Origin: Sipunculus nudus
Taxonomy: Eukaryota > Annelida > Sipuncula > Golfingiida > Sipunculidae
NCBI GenBank assembly: GCA_026874595.1
Contig: CM049317.1
Location: 58,234,618 to 58,298,617 of the forward strand
Length of the DNA: 64,000 nucleotides
Direction: 5' to 3'
The stretch's first letter is position 1, and each line of letters opens with the position of its first letter. Below are positions 38,210 through 51,013 of this stretch, one piece after another. Under the pieces are notes generated by a model that ran no database searches, had not been told where the DNA came from, and was given only the letters and a program-made list of their open reading frames with translations. Made by a program: the position numbers and the translations under genes.

Positions 38210-38939
38210 TTGACACCTTTTATCTTACTTAAAATCCATTTATTTTATATAATCATCATATTTTACACTGAGATATATTGTGACTAAACTATGTCTGATA
38301 TTTTATAGTTTATATTACAAACGTGTGTCAAACAAGTCTCTGGTTACAATGTCGCCATTTTATACATCCATTTTACCATCGGGAAACATACACATACACA
38401 CACAGAATCCGTCTAATGAAATAAGTGCACTAAGACACGTTTCTAAGCAGTACATGTGACATTGTGCATGTACGCATGTTGATAATGTGTGTGTGTGTAT
38501 AAGTGCTTACTGCGAACTTGTCGCTTATTCATTCAGTCACAAAGGATCACTCCAGTACACGTATATAAAATCATTTAACATTCATATAGTATGGACACGT
38601 AAAAGTATTGATCTCGGTAGAGGGTATTGGTTGATGGAGGGGGGGGGGGGGGGTCAGGAGGTTGTTCGTAGTATGTCAATATCTGTTTTGAGGCATAAAC
38701 AACAATTTGTTTGTGCGATACTCAAGAATTCTGGATAAGTGAACCATGAAAAAAGCAAAACTCATTTCAAATCGTATACCTAATTTATAAGGGGCTTGTG
38801 AAATGTAATTTTGTAGAAATTTAATTTAATGTAGGTTCCCTTTTTGTCACAGTTAACAATTGATTTATGTCATGCGTGTGTGTATTTATATCATTGTTAT
38901 GAATATGTCCATAGCATAAGTAAATCTGTCCAATGGAAC

Positions 38940-38944
<5 letters not shown>
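38210..38944. other. AT-rich intron, no gene seen
   Basis: Contains a run of about 15 G near 38,639-38,653. Confidence 0.5.

Positions 38945-38995
<51 letters not shown>
38945..38995. repeat. (TA)n microsatellite
   Basis: About 50 bp of TA. Confidence 0.95.
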
Positions 38996-38998
<3 letters not shown>

Positions 38999-39209
38999 GA
39001 TCATTTGTTTATATACTCTGTAGATTTCATGAACAAGTTATAAATACATTGGACACATATTTTTATACTTATGATTAGCAAGATGCTGTAAAATATTGTT
39101 AAAATGAAGACAGATAATTTGTTTATACTGAATCACATCCTGTTTTTATCTTCATTATGATAGTACTAGTATTAATTCGCGTGAGAAATGTCTATTAACT
39201 CGTTAATCA

Positions 39210-39930
39210 CTGGTGCTTGTATATTCGTAGCTTATGTACTGCATGGCGTGGACGGGCGTCAGAAGTTGATCACATAACACCGTCTGCTGCGGAGAGTGCC
39301 AACTGCACAGACTGCAGCAGAAGCTTCAAACAGGAGAGCGGAAGAAAAAACTGCCGGGTCACAGGCCGGGGAATAGGGAGGATTCCTACTTCAGCGGTTC
39401 GTTTCCCAAAACAGTGCTATATTCTGTTTTCTGCCGCAGTGGCGCAGTGACAGGGCGCACTTTGAAGCTGTGAGTTACGGCCAAGTCGGGTGAAAGCAGG
39501 CAAAGCTCGCCGCCTTGTCGGGGCGAATTTTGCGATGAAACGCCACAATGATCAAAGAAGAAAGCGACAATTGAGTCAAGATTTATAGACCTTAAGTCGA
39601 ACCCAAATGCTCGGCCGCCAGCGCCCAACTCTCTCTTATAACCGTCCGTTATCAACCTCGCCTACCTCTTCTCCGGGCTTAAATTTTCTTTCCTCCACGC
39701 AGCATCATTTTGCATCCGCCAACAAGATTCAGGCGCCTTAACTAAGGGGATGATCTGTTTTTATTGTTATTTGTTTTCTTCACGTTGAACAATTCAGCGT
39801 AATTAACCCTGCCAAACCGTGTAGAAAACGGTATAATTAAAGGACTGCACTGAATCAGACTCAATTATGGGCGTCACAATCTGCTACCCGACTAGTGATT
39901 CCTCGTTCTGGATTACACAACCCGAAAAAT
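39210..39930. promoter_or_regulatory. Complex GC-richer intron island
   Basis: Stands out from the AT-rich surroundings and is free of simple repeats. Overlapping open frames on both strands show no protein motif, and no convincing splice-bounded exon is visible, so a regulatory element is the simplest guess. It includes an AATTTATAG-type AT core near 39,580. Confidence 0.3.
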
Positions 39931-39974
39931 AAGTAATTAATGACAGTAATAAAGACAAATCAGATGAGAATAAA

Positions 39975-40107
39975 ATGAAAAAAAAATGAACTTTTTTATG
40001 CTTTAAGGGTATGCTTTGCAAAAGAACAAGTCTCGCACTGACACCATCATAAACACATGCACGCTATGCCATATGTATATGTATGTATGTTGAAATATAG
40101 ATATATA

Positions 40108-40181
<74 letters not shown>

Positions 40182-40312
40182 TGAGGTAAAGTGCATTATA
40201 CACCCATGCATGCAGGAATTCATGCACCCACAGATTGACACTGTCATACAAGCAAGGATATATGTTATTGTGTGGTTATATATGAATTTATATATATGTG
40301 TGTGTGTGTCAG
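39975..40312. repeat. ~330-bp direct repeat, copy 1 (with internal (TA)n)
   Basis: Shares with the next copy the sequences TTTTTTATGCTTTAA, GTCTCGCAC(T/C)GACACCAT, CATATGTATATGTATGTAT, an internal TA tract (40,110-40,178 here) and GTGCATTATACACCCATGCA onward to GTGTGTGT. Confidence 0.9.
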
Positions 40313-40324
40313 ATCAGATCAGAT

Positions 40325-40461
40325 TAAAATGAAAAAGATGGAACCGTTTTTTATGCTTTAAAGGTATGCTATTTAAAAGACCCAGTCTCGCACCGACACC
40401 ATTATAAACATACGCTATGACATATGTATATGTATGTATATATGTTGATATGGAGATATAA

Positions 40462-40509
<48 letters not shown>

Positions 40510-40630
40510 GACGTATAGTGCATTATACACCCATGCATGCAGGAATTCATGCACCCACAGATTTTCATTGACACATATAAGCAAAGATATATGTTATTAT
40601 GTGGTTATATACATATATATATGTGTGTGT
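40325..40630. repeat. ~330-bp direct repeat, copy 2
   Basis: Diverged copy of the preceding block with a shorter TA tract (40,471-40,505). It is either a tandem duplication or two adjacent insertions of one element that carries its own microsatellite. Confidence 0.9.
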
Positions 40631-41717
40631 ACGCTTATGATGTGTAACAGTTGTGCATTTTATAATATAAAAATAATGTGTCCATACTATTAAATAATAT
40701 AATGTTTGTAAATATCAATATGTTTATATATATACATATGTGTAACTTATATAGTTTATATATGTTTGTGTATGTACGTGTGCTTACACTTGATTGCTAT
40801 GAAGTATGCCAATGCAAAATAAAATACTAAAACACCACACATATTAACATATCACACTTTGCATGTCAAATATAATTTATAAAATTAAATATTTCCTAAA
40901 TAAATGTGGTAACAATATTTGTTTACATTTGACTCTTTCTCTATCTGTTAATCATTTTTGCCACTGAAACATACACCTATAAACGATTTCACCTAATATC
41001 AAATGGTATACAAATGATATAATGCTGTATACATGCAGTGGCATATGACATAATGACATATCAAATGATAATGATCATAAAAATGACCAGACATTAAATC
41101 GACTACCCCGCGTACAGAACTAGGCCATTGGCACATCCACTTTATTATTATTGAATTTCGAGCTCTGTCATGTGAACAGCCTTTAGGGGATACAGACCCA
41201 AAATAGATCTCACACATAAAATAGATCTCGCGACTATATTGATGACTGTAGTTAGCCATACAATATTGATATTAAGGTCACATACCGCTTATGACTTTTA
41301 CAAATATGTGTCATTGAGTTTCATGGTTGGTTGCCATATTCCTACAAAAGAAACTTGGTCAAGGTAGCGACAAGATGATTTATACATAAACAGAGAGATG
41401 AAGTCTCCATTAACTAAATTTCTTTTGATATTTCACAAATCTTTACTATTGTAGGAACAAGTTGAATAATTATCATTGTATAGTTTTTGATGCTAAGTGT
41501 AATCAAGTATAGATATCATAATGGATATATAATGAAATTTTTATTTTTTTCAATTTTAAAGTTATTCAGGAATAAAAAAAAATGCTTCACAATATTATTG
41601 CTATTAATTATAATTACATATCTACATATCTACATATATATTAGAGTATATATTATATAATTGGTATAATTATAAGTAATAATAATGATGATAAATGTAA
41701 AACACACAAAAACACAC

Positions 41718-41721
<4 letters not shown>
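40631..41721. other. AT-rich intron, no gene seen
   Basis: No recognisable feature. Confidence 0.5.
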
Positions 41722-41774
<53 letters not shown>

Positions 41775-41782
41775 ATATATAT
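41722..41782. repeat. (TA)n microsatellite
   Basis: TA tract with one ATTATA interruption. Confidence 0.95.
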
Positions 41783-42240
41783 AGACAAAAATGAAATAAA
41801 TACTTGATAAAGCATGATAATAATACAATGAAATAATAATATATAATAGCAAAAATGTCGAAGAAAATACAAATATATTTATTTAGGTATACCAGTGCAT
41901 GAGCTCGAATCAGTTAAAGCTAAATAATAAAATATATATATATTTGGATATGTATTCCGTCAACTATTTATTCAGCCAGTATATACTATAGTGTAGCGAT
42001 CACTGTATGCCTGTAAACACTGGTCCATATTTGCCATCATATTAACACCATTACATATTAATGAAGGACGTATAGACTGCAGTGTTATCAGTTTCAGTAT
42101 CAGCACAGTGTATCAGGCCATTCTCTGATGGACTGTACTGGGTTTAGTTCATTATTTTACACAGGACTAAGCTCATTTCCTATGCAGTCAAATATGTTAT
42201 ATTTTTAACACTACAAGGTACGTTTGTAAGGGAACTTCAT
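41783..42240. other. AT-rich intron, no gene seen
   Basis: No recognisable feature. Confidence 0.45.
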
Positions 42241-43130
42241 AAACAAAACAGGATTAACAAACTGGTTTTTAGGTGATGCTAGGCAGGTGGCAAGTCTGAC
42301 AATACAAAGGGGACATCTGCCTGGAATATCGGACATGGAGAAGATCTTAATGTAATGAAGAAAACACATGTCTGTCCAGATCAGAGGGAAAACAGATACT
42401 TAGAACAAAGAGAGCTGACATTCGTTGGTTATTGTACCTTCCTGTAGCTAATAAAGACTACCAGTTCTTTATGACCGAGAGCCCCTGCTTATACAGACAG
42501 CAGCACGGATTAATTCAGCGGGGTGAAAGTTCCATTCCGTTAGGAGATGCCCACTAGGAGCGGAAAAGAGAATTCCCCTTAATGGAAATGGATTGATCTA
42601 CGGGGCCGCACCATGTTGACAAGGCCGTCTGAATCTCTCTTCGACTGAGAGTCTGTAAACACACAACTAGGGCTCCAATGAATTATCGCTGGCGGAACCC
42701 AGGGGTGCAATCGGGAAGAGGGAAGAAAATTGAAATAGGACATGTTGGCTGTTACATGGTTTCTAACGTGCTTTGCTCCACGACTATGGTGACTAGTAGA
42801 GGAAAGCGCACTACAAATAGCCTCAGATCGGTGCGACTATTCCGGGTCTTCAAGACACACCATGTCGCGCTATTGTGTCTAAGCCATCGACTCTAAAATC
42901 GGAACACGCAAATGGCCGTCGAAGGCGCGGACTGTAACGTTTAGGACGGGGCTGAATGGTCAATAACAGGTCTATTGGATGATTATATTGGTGATTTGGT
43001 TGCTCGCCATTCCCCTGCTACAGGCTCTTCTGAAGTCACACTGCACTAAGCATGTATATAGATTACATGCCATTGCAGTGTAATTTGACGCCAAGCACGT
43101 CTATGCTGAATTAAATTATACGTAAACCAG
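42241..43130. promoter_or_regulatory. Complex intron island with a FOX-type site
   Basis: Repeat-free, GC-richer sequence. It contains TGTAAACA (forkhead-type) at 42,654-42,661, CATTCC (TEAD-type) near 42,531 and an AGAATTCCCC Rel-like match near 42,568. No exon is recognisable. Calling it regulatory is inference from composition and motifs. Confidence 0.35.
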
Positions 43131-44163
43131 ATCGTCCTGTGCTGGCTGACTCATATAGCATTAAGAAGACTGATACCCTTGGGTTAAACCGTCTGGTTCC
43201 ATCAGATGAATTTTCTTCTATAAGATTCTGAATGTGTATACACATGTTAAATACACACCATCCGGATCTAGGTTTGATTCTTATCCATACAGACAAATTT
43301 AAAAAATCCTCCAGTTTCTTGAAGTAACGGCATATTACATATAAAAATATCAAATATCAGGTTTTTTTTTAAAAAGGCAAGTCATATCTCATCCACTATA
43401 TAAACAAAACCCAATATTATATTTGAGTAGTTTCTGCCATATATATATAGGCCCACAGCTGTCTTACAAAAAGTGATTTAAAGTATAACGGCCTGAATAT
43501 ATATTCATATCTACATTGTGTCTGGATATTCAGATCCCTATTAACAAAAGAAACGCAGTGGTATATATATGCCATATATTTGTATATATTTGTGTGTGCG
43601 TGTGTGTGCGCGCGTGTGCTTTAGATGTGAAATCGTTAGGGATGAATTAACATATCGATACGAATTTATACGTTTAAAATCTCTCAGCCGTATATGATCA
43701 TGCAGCAGAAACAATTAATTCTTGACAAATGAACATTTTTTTCAAGATGTATATAACCTCATAAAAGAGTGTTCACACGTCACTGCCACTGCATGCACAA
43801 TGCATGCTTAGGGGATAAAACACCAAAATTGGTAAAATAATATATGGTTCTGACAGCTTGAAATGATGTGTAATTGATCCGTCCCATCGGTACCCAGCAA
43901 TTAAGAGCTGAATACTCATCTTGGTTCTTTTAATCATTGTTATTGATATTTTTATTGAATATATCTGTCTGCCCAATATCAGAGATTTTATCTTACAATA
44001 CATAAAGCATATAGCCAGTAATTTGTATATCTGCTATAGTGAAGACTGTGGTCCGTTATCAATAATACCGATAACATCTGTGTTCTATATTGTTGTAATG
44101 TTTGAAGTGTACAGATATAGTCACGTGACGTGCTTGTCATACATCAATAATTATAAAATATAA

Positions 44164-44165
<2 letters not shown>
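43131..44165. other. AT-rich intron, no gene seen
   Basis: Includes a short GTGTGCGCGCGTGTG tract near 43,590-43,620. Confidence 0.5.

Positions 44166-44201
<36 letters not shown>
44166..44201. repeat. (TA)n microsatellite
   Basis: Short TA tract. Confidence 0.93.
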
Positions 44202-44204
<3 letters not shown>

Positions 44205-44523
44205 TTTCGATAGGCAACTAAAATAGAGTCTGGAACGCTCAGGGACACATTTTGGAGGGTCACATGAGATTTTGGACTGTCCCAAGTGGAGGGGATCTTT
44301 ACCAAAGTTTAAAGCGTTTTTTTTTTTTTTAAATTGAATACATTTTACGATAATCATCTGATATCGTATCATTAGATGAAGAGTTGATTATAATGAAATT
44401 GAAGGGTCAGTTATAAGCTCAGTGGTTTCACCAGGACTGGTCAGAGGTCGTCTGTAATTGGCAGTGAGTAAGAGACAGCTGTGGTCCTCTTAATTGCAAT
44501 TGGTCCAACAGCCAGAAAACCGT

Positions 44524-44539
44524 GCGTCCGATCGGACGC
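44524..44539. repeat. 16-bp perfect CpG-rich palindrome
   Basis: GCGTCCGATCGGACGC reads the same on both strands. A half copy, GCGTCCGG, follows about 40 bp later. Confidence 0.85.
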
Positions 44540-44879
44540 TTGCATGGACCCCTTTAGAACCGAGCGTCCGGTATAGATTAAAAGCATCACAGACGCTTAC
44601 CTAAGCCTTCTGGAAAGCTCTGGTTATACATATTTACATATCTGTGTGTGTGTGTGTGGTTTGTGTTTACCTGTTTGCATGTGTTCAGTTCTAACAAAAT
44701 GCCTTGGTCTTAATGAGAAATGATGAAAACTCGATGCTAAAAGTTAACCGGGCTATATGTGTTTAAGTGATGGTAAAATTTTACTGTTTCCAGGGAAACG
44801 GGGATACAATGATAAACCATGGAGATAAAATAAGATAACTCCTTGGTTAAACATATGAAATATAATAGACACATCCACG

Positions 44880-45230
44880 TTTTACAAGTGGAAGTCGGCC
44901 TTGGATGCCATGTCGACGCAGCCAGGACGGACCTGGTGATGTTGCCATGCGTCGCTGACTCCCCCTACAGAGAGCTACACGGTGTAAATTAGCACAAATT
45001 ACCCATTGGTGGTTTTCCCTTTGAAGTTTTGCCTAGCACAGACGAGCGAGGAGACGACTAAACAAGTCCGCCATCAAATAAATTGACAATATGCTGGTTG
45101 ATCTACCGGAGCTGGCGGGCCCCCCGATCCCGGTCTCCTGTCCGTCCATGTATATAGAACAGATTACTGAATAAAATTCGGCCTTTGTAAATTTTCGCCA
45201 AGGTCAGAGGGTTTATATTTATGCAGATGA
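44880..45230. promoter_or_regulatory. Complex GC-richer intron island
   Basis: CpG-containing unique sequence, with GGCGGGCCCCCCGATCCC near 45,113-45,130. No gene is recognisable. Confidence 0.3.
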
Positions 45231-45499
45231 AAAACTTTTTCTTTCTACAGAATGTGTATAACAACATCTATGAATACTGATAAATAAATGGATATTTTCA
45301 TTTCCTATTTATTGCTGTGGGTTCTTTCTTCCATTCATACGTAGGTTGGATTCATCACATTTTGCCTCATGTTGTATATTCTCATATTTCATGGCCTTTA
45401 ATAATGCCGATGTCACGTTAATGTTTACTTGCTTGGTGCAGTATATGTATTTCCGCATTTTCATTTTCCTTAATAATACCTCCACAGAATTTCATGTAA

Positions 45500-47280
45500 A
45501 TCCACCATACATTTTCGAAACAACGTCAGGGTCAACGGAATTATAGAAACCGAGGGGACAGTGAAATCGCTGAAAATATATACGCCTAGGAATATTAAAC
45601 CCTGTGACCATGATCAAAGGATCCGAAATGACGTAAGGCCATGACATGTTGTCTCTTCTACCGTTAACCGAGCTATCCTCCGGTAGATTTAGCCGGCAGA
45701 AGTCCTTGAGACAAAGGGAAGTCGTCACCCGTCTCAGATCAGGTTGGGCCAATAATTGTATATAGCGAGACTACGTGCGGAACAACGAAGGTTGGTGGGC
45801 TGAGGAAGTGACAGAATCACTGCCCGTAAGAGTATATGGTTTGCCGATGATGCTCCAATATTCTGGGCTTGCCATCATACGATCCTATCGTGACAAACCT
45901 GTCTTTCCCCTCCCTTTGATCTTGCCGGCACAATCTTTCAAGAGGCCAGATAAAATATCCCTCATGACTCGACATGACATATTTACCACCCTCCGCCTCA
46001 AGTATTTTCCCCGACATTGAATCGATACCAACCATTGTGAAAATAATTCCACGGATGAGTTAGGGATGGATTGTCCCTGCCAAGACTCCATGCATTCAAG
46101 ATCCCTTCCTCACCAATTAATTCAGAAACACAGTCTTGTCCCCTATATGTCATTTCCAAACTGAGAAATTTGCGCCAAATATTTTGACAATGGTAATAAT
46201 CACGTATATATAAAATAAAGGTCTCACACCCTGTAGCTTTAGCTAAGATAATTCTCATTTTCTCAGCATGTGCAAAATTATAAAATTAATAATTGTGCCA
46301 GTTATAATGAAATTAATATTGAAAGGCCAACGCTGATGGCGATAAGTTCTGGCTGGAACCGCAACCCAAAGCTCATATATAGGTGGCGCTGCGAGTGTTA
46401 CTCTTGATTCTGTAGTTTCAGTCGATTTGATTAACATGATTAAACGCTGCACCACGCGGTGACACGATATCAGGTCTTTGAGGTTAGGTAAATGTAATAG
46501 CACGTGGCGATGTTAAGCATGTGCACGGTAGAATTCATCCAGAACAGAGACTGGTCCTGATGTGATTGGCATGTGCAAAGTGTGACGTCACAGGCCAAAT
46601 TTAGAAATGACTTAAATCTAGCAATAAATGTTGTTTTCTTTTTTTCCTGAAAATTTTGAGCTGACAGTGTCAGAAATACTAAGCTTTTGATGAGATCTAG
46701 AATTTTTAGACACAAGAGATTTCCCTGCATGTGCATGTGTGACGTCACTGCCGAGTTGACAATGCCAGCAGATATGCCAATAGATTTTGAAAAAAAAATC
46801 ACATAACCTAATGTTTTTTTTGTGGAAAAATAAATTAACAAAATAATTTAATCTAGTTATTGGGTTTTTGTTCAAGTAAAATCTATTTTTTTTTCTTACA
46901 GGCAATCGTGTTATATGATTTAAAATATGATTTTTTTTCTTGCGCACTTCAGTTATATATACAGGGTAAACTTGTGGTGGATAATATTATAAAAAGCTTG
47001 AAGATGTATATTTGAAGATGATGAAGATGATGATGAAGATTAATTTATTAAAGATACAGAAACAAAGCGAACGTGAAAGAGATGCGTGTGAGCAGAGAAT
47101 GGAGATAGTTATTGTCCAAAATGATCGAAAATAATATATTCTTGATATTCCCAATCTGCCATCTGTATATACCCGCCCTTTCCCCTATCCATCTGTCACC
47201 AGCATTGTGACTTCCCATATATGTAAACCTGTGGGAAGTGAGTGACGTCACAAATTACCACTATAGAATACGGTTATGTG
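45500..47280. promoter_or_regulatory. Complex intron block with three CREs and a CTCF-like core
   Basis: Largely repeat-free. It holds TGACGTCA at 46,583-46,590, 46,740-46,747 and 47,243-47,250, and AGGTGGCGCT (CTCF-type core) at 46,381-46,390. Several short overlapping open frames lie on both strands, but none has a recognisable motif. Candidate regulatory block. Confidence 0.35.
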
Positions 47281-47574
47281 TTTCATAATTGAAAATCAAT
47301 AGAGCCCTGTATGTATGTTGCATCCGTGATTTATATACTAGTATAGTATAGTTATACATGCATATATATATGTTTCTCTGTTTGGGTCCCTCAGACAGGG
47401 GTTATACTGACTGCTTGCGCTTGAATGAGTGTTTGTCCGTCTGTGTTTTATGTCAGTGTGTGTTTTTGTATGTGCTTTTGTGTGATTCTGCATGTATCTC
47501 GGTGAGTTTTTTTAGTGTTCTGTGAGTTAATGACTGTGTGTGTATGTGTATGAGGACATCTGTCAGATTGAAAG

Positions 47575-47580
47575 AAAAAT

Positions 47581-47621
<41 letters not shown>

Positions 47622-47683
47622 AAGAGAGCTCAGGGGGTCTTCCTGAAACAGATATACCAACAGAAAATGAGAGAGACAGACAC

Positions 47684-47746
<63 letters not shown>

Positions 47747-48030
47747 GACAGCGAGAGACAGAGACAGACAGACAGACGGACAGAAAATGCAACCTTTTGA
47801 GGGAAAAAGAGAGACAGAAATAGAGACAGGCATGCAAAGGCGGAGACATTAATAGATAAAGAGATTGAAGGAGATAGAGATAAAGAGAGAGAGAGAGAGA
47901 GCGACAGAGAGAGACAGAGACAGAGTACGAGAGAAAGGTGTCTGCTGGAAAGAGAGTGACAAACAGACAGAGAGGGGTGAGAAAGAAAGTGAGAGAGACA
48001 GAAACAGAAAGTATGAGAGAGAGATTTATA
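47575..48030. repeat. GA / GACA microsatellite cluster
   Basis: (GA)n at about 47,582-47,615, GACA/GAGA repeats at 47,665-47,780, and purine-rich AGAGAGACAGA to about 48,025. The Arg/Glu-rich and Leu/Ser-rich open frames on the two strands are translations of this repeat. Confidence 0.93.
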
Positions 48031-48199
48031 GTGTTGGCAACATCGTATACAGAATCAGTCCCTGTGTACACTCCAGTATTTCAGGTTATCAGATATGCAG
48101 CGGCTGTTATTCTCCGGTGCCGCCAGGTTCAAACCTTGCACAGCATATTGATGCCAACTAATGTGGTCATTTTCACTCAATAACAACATACATCAGCCA

Positions 48200-48600
48200 A
48201 GTGACCCTTCAACCTCTGAGTTTCCCTCCTAAGACGAAATATAACCATTTGTTATACAGCATTTAGATTCCAGCACGAGCTCTGTCGGCTACAGTACATC
48301 ATTAACGATCCCTGGATGTGTAATATATCCCCTCGTACGGGGGGCCCGGCACCCCCTCCCCGGTAACCTGCCAATCATGTTCATATTGTATCCCGTGGGC
48401 CCCCGGGAGCGTCGGCCGCAACATCAAAGGGGCGACGAACCAGCTTTTCCGATCCGGGGCAATAAAGATCCATTCATCTGGGCCGAGGGACCGCGTTCAA
48501 TGCAGAGAGACTCGCGCGCCCCGGCTGGTCGTCTTAACAGAGTCGCATGGCACACTGAGGAGGGTTCAATTGATGACAATCAATATGGTTAACTGCAGAT
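48200..48600. promoter_or_regulatory. Complex GC-richer intron island
   Basis: CpG-bearing sequence centred on 48,330-48,545. It has an open frame on plus (48,377-48,592) without recognisable motif. Probably non-coding. Confidence 0.3.
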
Positions 48601-49335
48601 CAGAATGTTAAATTACCATGTGAAGTTTACTGTTCAGTTACCGGTATATGTTCCATTGTTTGTGGGAGACCTATTTTGTCCTTTAATTGTACATGCCAGT
48701 TACCATTATGCCAATCATAGCAACGATTGATCTTTAACCCATGAAGCCAATAACCGATTATTGTCGTAACAGTTAATTGTTATCACTTATCGTTAAAGAA
48801 GTTACGGAATTGGGTGTTTATATTCAGTGAGATGGTTGTATCAAAATGACTGTCTCTAAAGAATAAAAATCTGGGCAACATTCCATGCATTTATATATGT
48901 ATGATATGGATGCTTAAATATGGCTAACCATATATATGACTCATCCGTGATTTTATTGCAAAAGAAGATAACAGAGAAAGCTGAGGACTTAAACCCACGG
49001 TATCCGGCCAATTTTCTTCTTAAGCGATACATGCTTCAGGCCTAACGGCTATCTCAGTGAACTAAATGATTCTGGTAATATGAGTGAACTGATTGGAGCT
49101 TATACACGAAGCAGACGACATCTAAAAAAAAACTCCTTGCAGAATCAATACCTCGCGTTATGGAAGCATTTCTCGCCTAGGCCATCCGTGACTCATGTCC
49201 AAATTATATATCGCTGTGACGGCGTCCGGGTATTCATTACACCTAATGAGATGACACCATAAACTAACATTTAAGTGCTATATTTATATTTGATTAGTGA
49301 GCTCGGAGTCCATGAATCGCAAGTCTATAACAGCC

Positions 49336-49336
<1 letters not shown>
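48601..49336. other. Intron sequence, no gene seen
   Basis: No recognisable feature. Confidence 0.45.

Positions 49337-49389
<53 letters not shown>
49337..49389. repeat. (TA)n microsatellite
   Basis: About 53 bp of TA. Confidence 0.95.
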
Positions 49390-49392
<3 letters not shown>

Positions 49393-49628
49393 TACTTTAA
49401 GGTAAATTTTCTGTACAGAGTAACTCCAGTTAAAAACCTTATTTCGGACAATCATTTTCCGTTATGATACGGTGATCATCAAATATACATCTATAGTACA
49501 CAAATGATAACTTCTCTATTTAAAATATGATATATATATAAACATATATAAACACATATATACATATATATACATCAAAAAACATATATATATATGTATA
49601 TATATTTATATATATATTTTTATACATA

Positions 49629-49729
49629 TACATACACATTTCAGGACTTAAACACACTTACTTAATTGTGTTCGACAGCTCTGGTTCAAAGCTGTCTAAC
49701 ACAAGTACGAGTCCTGAAATGTATATGTA
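49629..49729. repeat. Nested hairpin, ~100 nt
   Basis: The outer arms 49,629-49,648 and 49,710-49,729 pair over 20 bp with one mismatch. The inner arms 49,668-49,680 and 49,690-49,702 pair over 13 bp with one mismatch around the loop CTGGTTCAA. Unequal internal loops separate the stems. Symmetry means it can fold on either strand. Confidence 0.85.
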
Positions 49730-50019
49730 CCTCAGCTCCTTGTATTATTTGAGCACTTTAAAACCCCACGGTTTTGTTACATTCTGGATATATATATGTA
49801 ACAAACTCCACAATTTATTAATTCAATAAATTGATTGGTAATCTAAAATCAAAAACTTTATATTTAAACTTCAGACTTCCTGTTGACTCGGACCGTACAG
49901 CACACGTGTGTATACAGTATATAAACAGTGGCACTTGTGCACGTGAAAGGTTACATCCCCTGCCCAGCTCGTACCAGGGTATAAGCTGGAATATATGTAA
50001 GCCAAAATATACCCCAGGG

Positions 50020-50129
50020 TATATTCTAGCCTGGGCTAGTTTATATTCTAGCCTGGGCTAGTTTATATTCTAGCCTGGGCTAGTTTATATTCTAGCCTGG
50101 GCTAGTTTATATTCTAGCCTGGGCTAGTT
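50020..50129. repeat. Five identical 22-bp units with a palindromic core
   Basis: The unit TATATTCTAGCCTGGGCTAG plus TT repeats five times. Each contains the near-perfect inverted repeat CTAGCC-TG-GGCTAG. Diverged relatives flank the array (ACCCCAGGGTATA before it, TTCAGCCCAGTTTATACC after it). Confidence 0.95.
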
Positions 50130-50886
50130 TATACCCCTTCAGCCCAGTTTATACCGCTACAATCCAATCAAAGAAACAAAAAGTGGTATCATGCCTGATG
50201 CACAATATTTATTAATCACCTTAACCTGATCAATACTTATCCATTTATATTATAGCATTGTATAAAAATTTTATTGATTAGTTTATATGTGTTACTCTTG
50301 TCAGCTAAATTATAATTAAAATTTGGATATGTTTGTATATATATATATATATATATATATCTGAATAAACTCAGAGTTTCATATTTATTTTATTATATTT
50401 TGTTCCAGAGACAATTTACCAATATATATATAGTAACGTGACTATATGTATACCTGTATAACTATCAGCGTAGATTCCATCCCCATTAGACTCATTAATT
50501 AATTTAAGTACAAAAACTTTGATTGAAGATCAGATGCTATTTTGTAAAACTACAAAGCCTGAAGCACAAATTTTTAAAGCAACAAGGGTATAATCTAGCC
50601 TAAGTAGACTGCGACAGTATACATATCCGGGGTATAATGTAGGCTATATATAGCCAATTTTCTGGACAGATTATATCCGAGTATGAAAAGGGGGAAGGGA
50701 CTTAGTCTGGCATGCTACACCGTGTGCAACAGTTAAGCCCTAGCTTAATTTTTTTCAATAGCCTCAGCCGAGAGTCTTCTGGGGTCAATGTGTCACTGAT
50801 TGACGCCATCAAGTGAAGTGACGTCACCCAGCAGTGGGCGTGACGTATTTACCCACGTGATAAACCTTGTCCATCGAGGGCCTCAA
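50130..50886. other. Intron sequence with one CRE
   Basis: Contains a short (TA)n at 50,338-50,361. TGACGTCA at 50,819-50,826 is followed within 30 bp by TGACGTA and CACGTG. Confidence 0.45.
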
Positions 50887-50948
50887 ACGTCATTCATTCA
50901 TTCATTCATTCATTCATTCATTCATTCATTCATTCATTCATTCATTCA
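50887..50948. repeat. (ATTC)n microsatellite
   Basis: Pure tetranucleotide tract. Its translation HSFI is not a gene. Confidence 0.95.
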
Positions 50949-50952
50949 GCAT

Positions 50953-50954
<2 letters not shown>

Positions 50955-51011
<57 letters not shown>
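50955..51011. repeat. (TA)n microsatellite
   Basis: TA tract a few bases after the ATTC array. Confidence 0.95.

Positions 51012-51013
<2 letters not shown>

Noticed and set aside
47448-48071. 207-codon Leu/Ser-rich frame on minus and Arg/Glu-rich frames on plus
   Set aside because: Translation of GA and GACA repeats.
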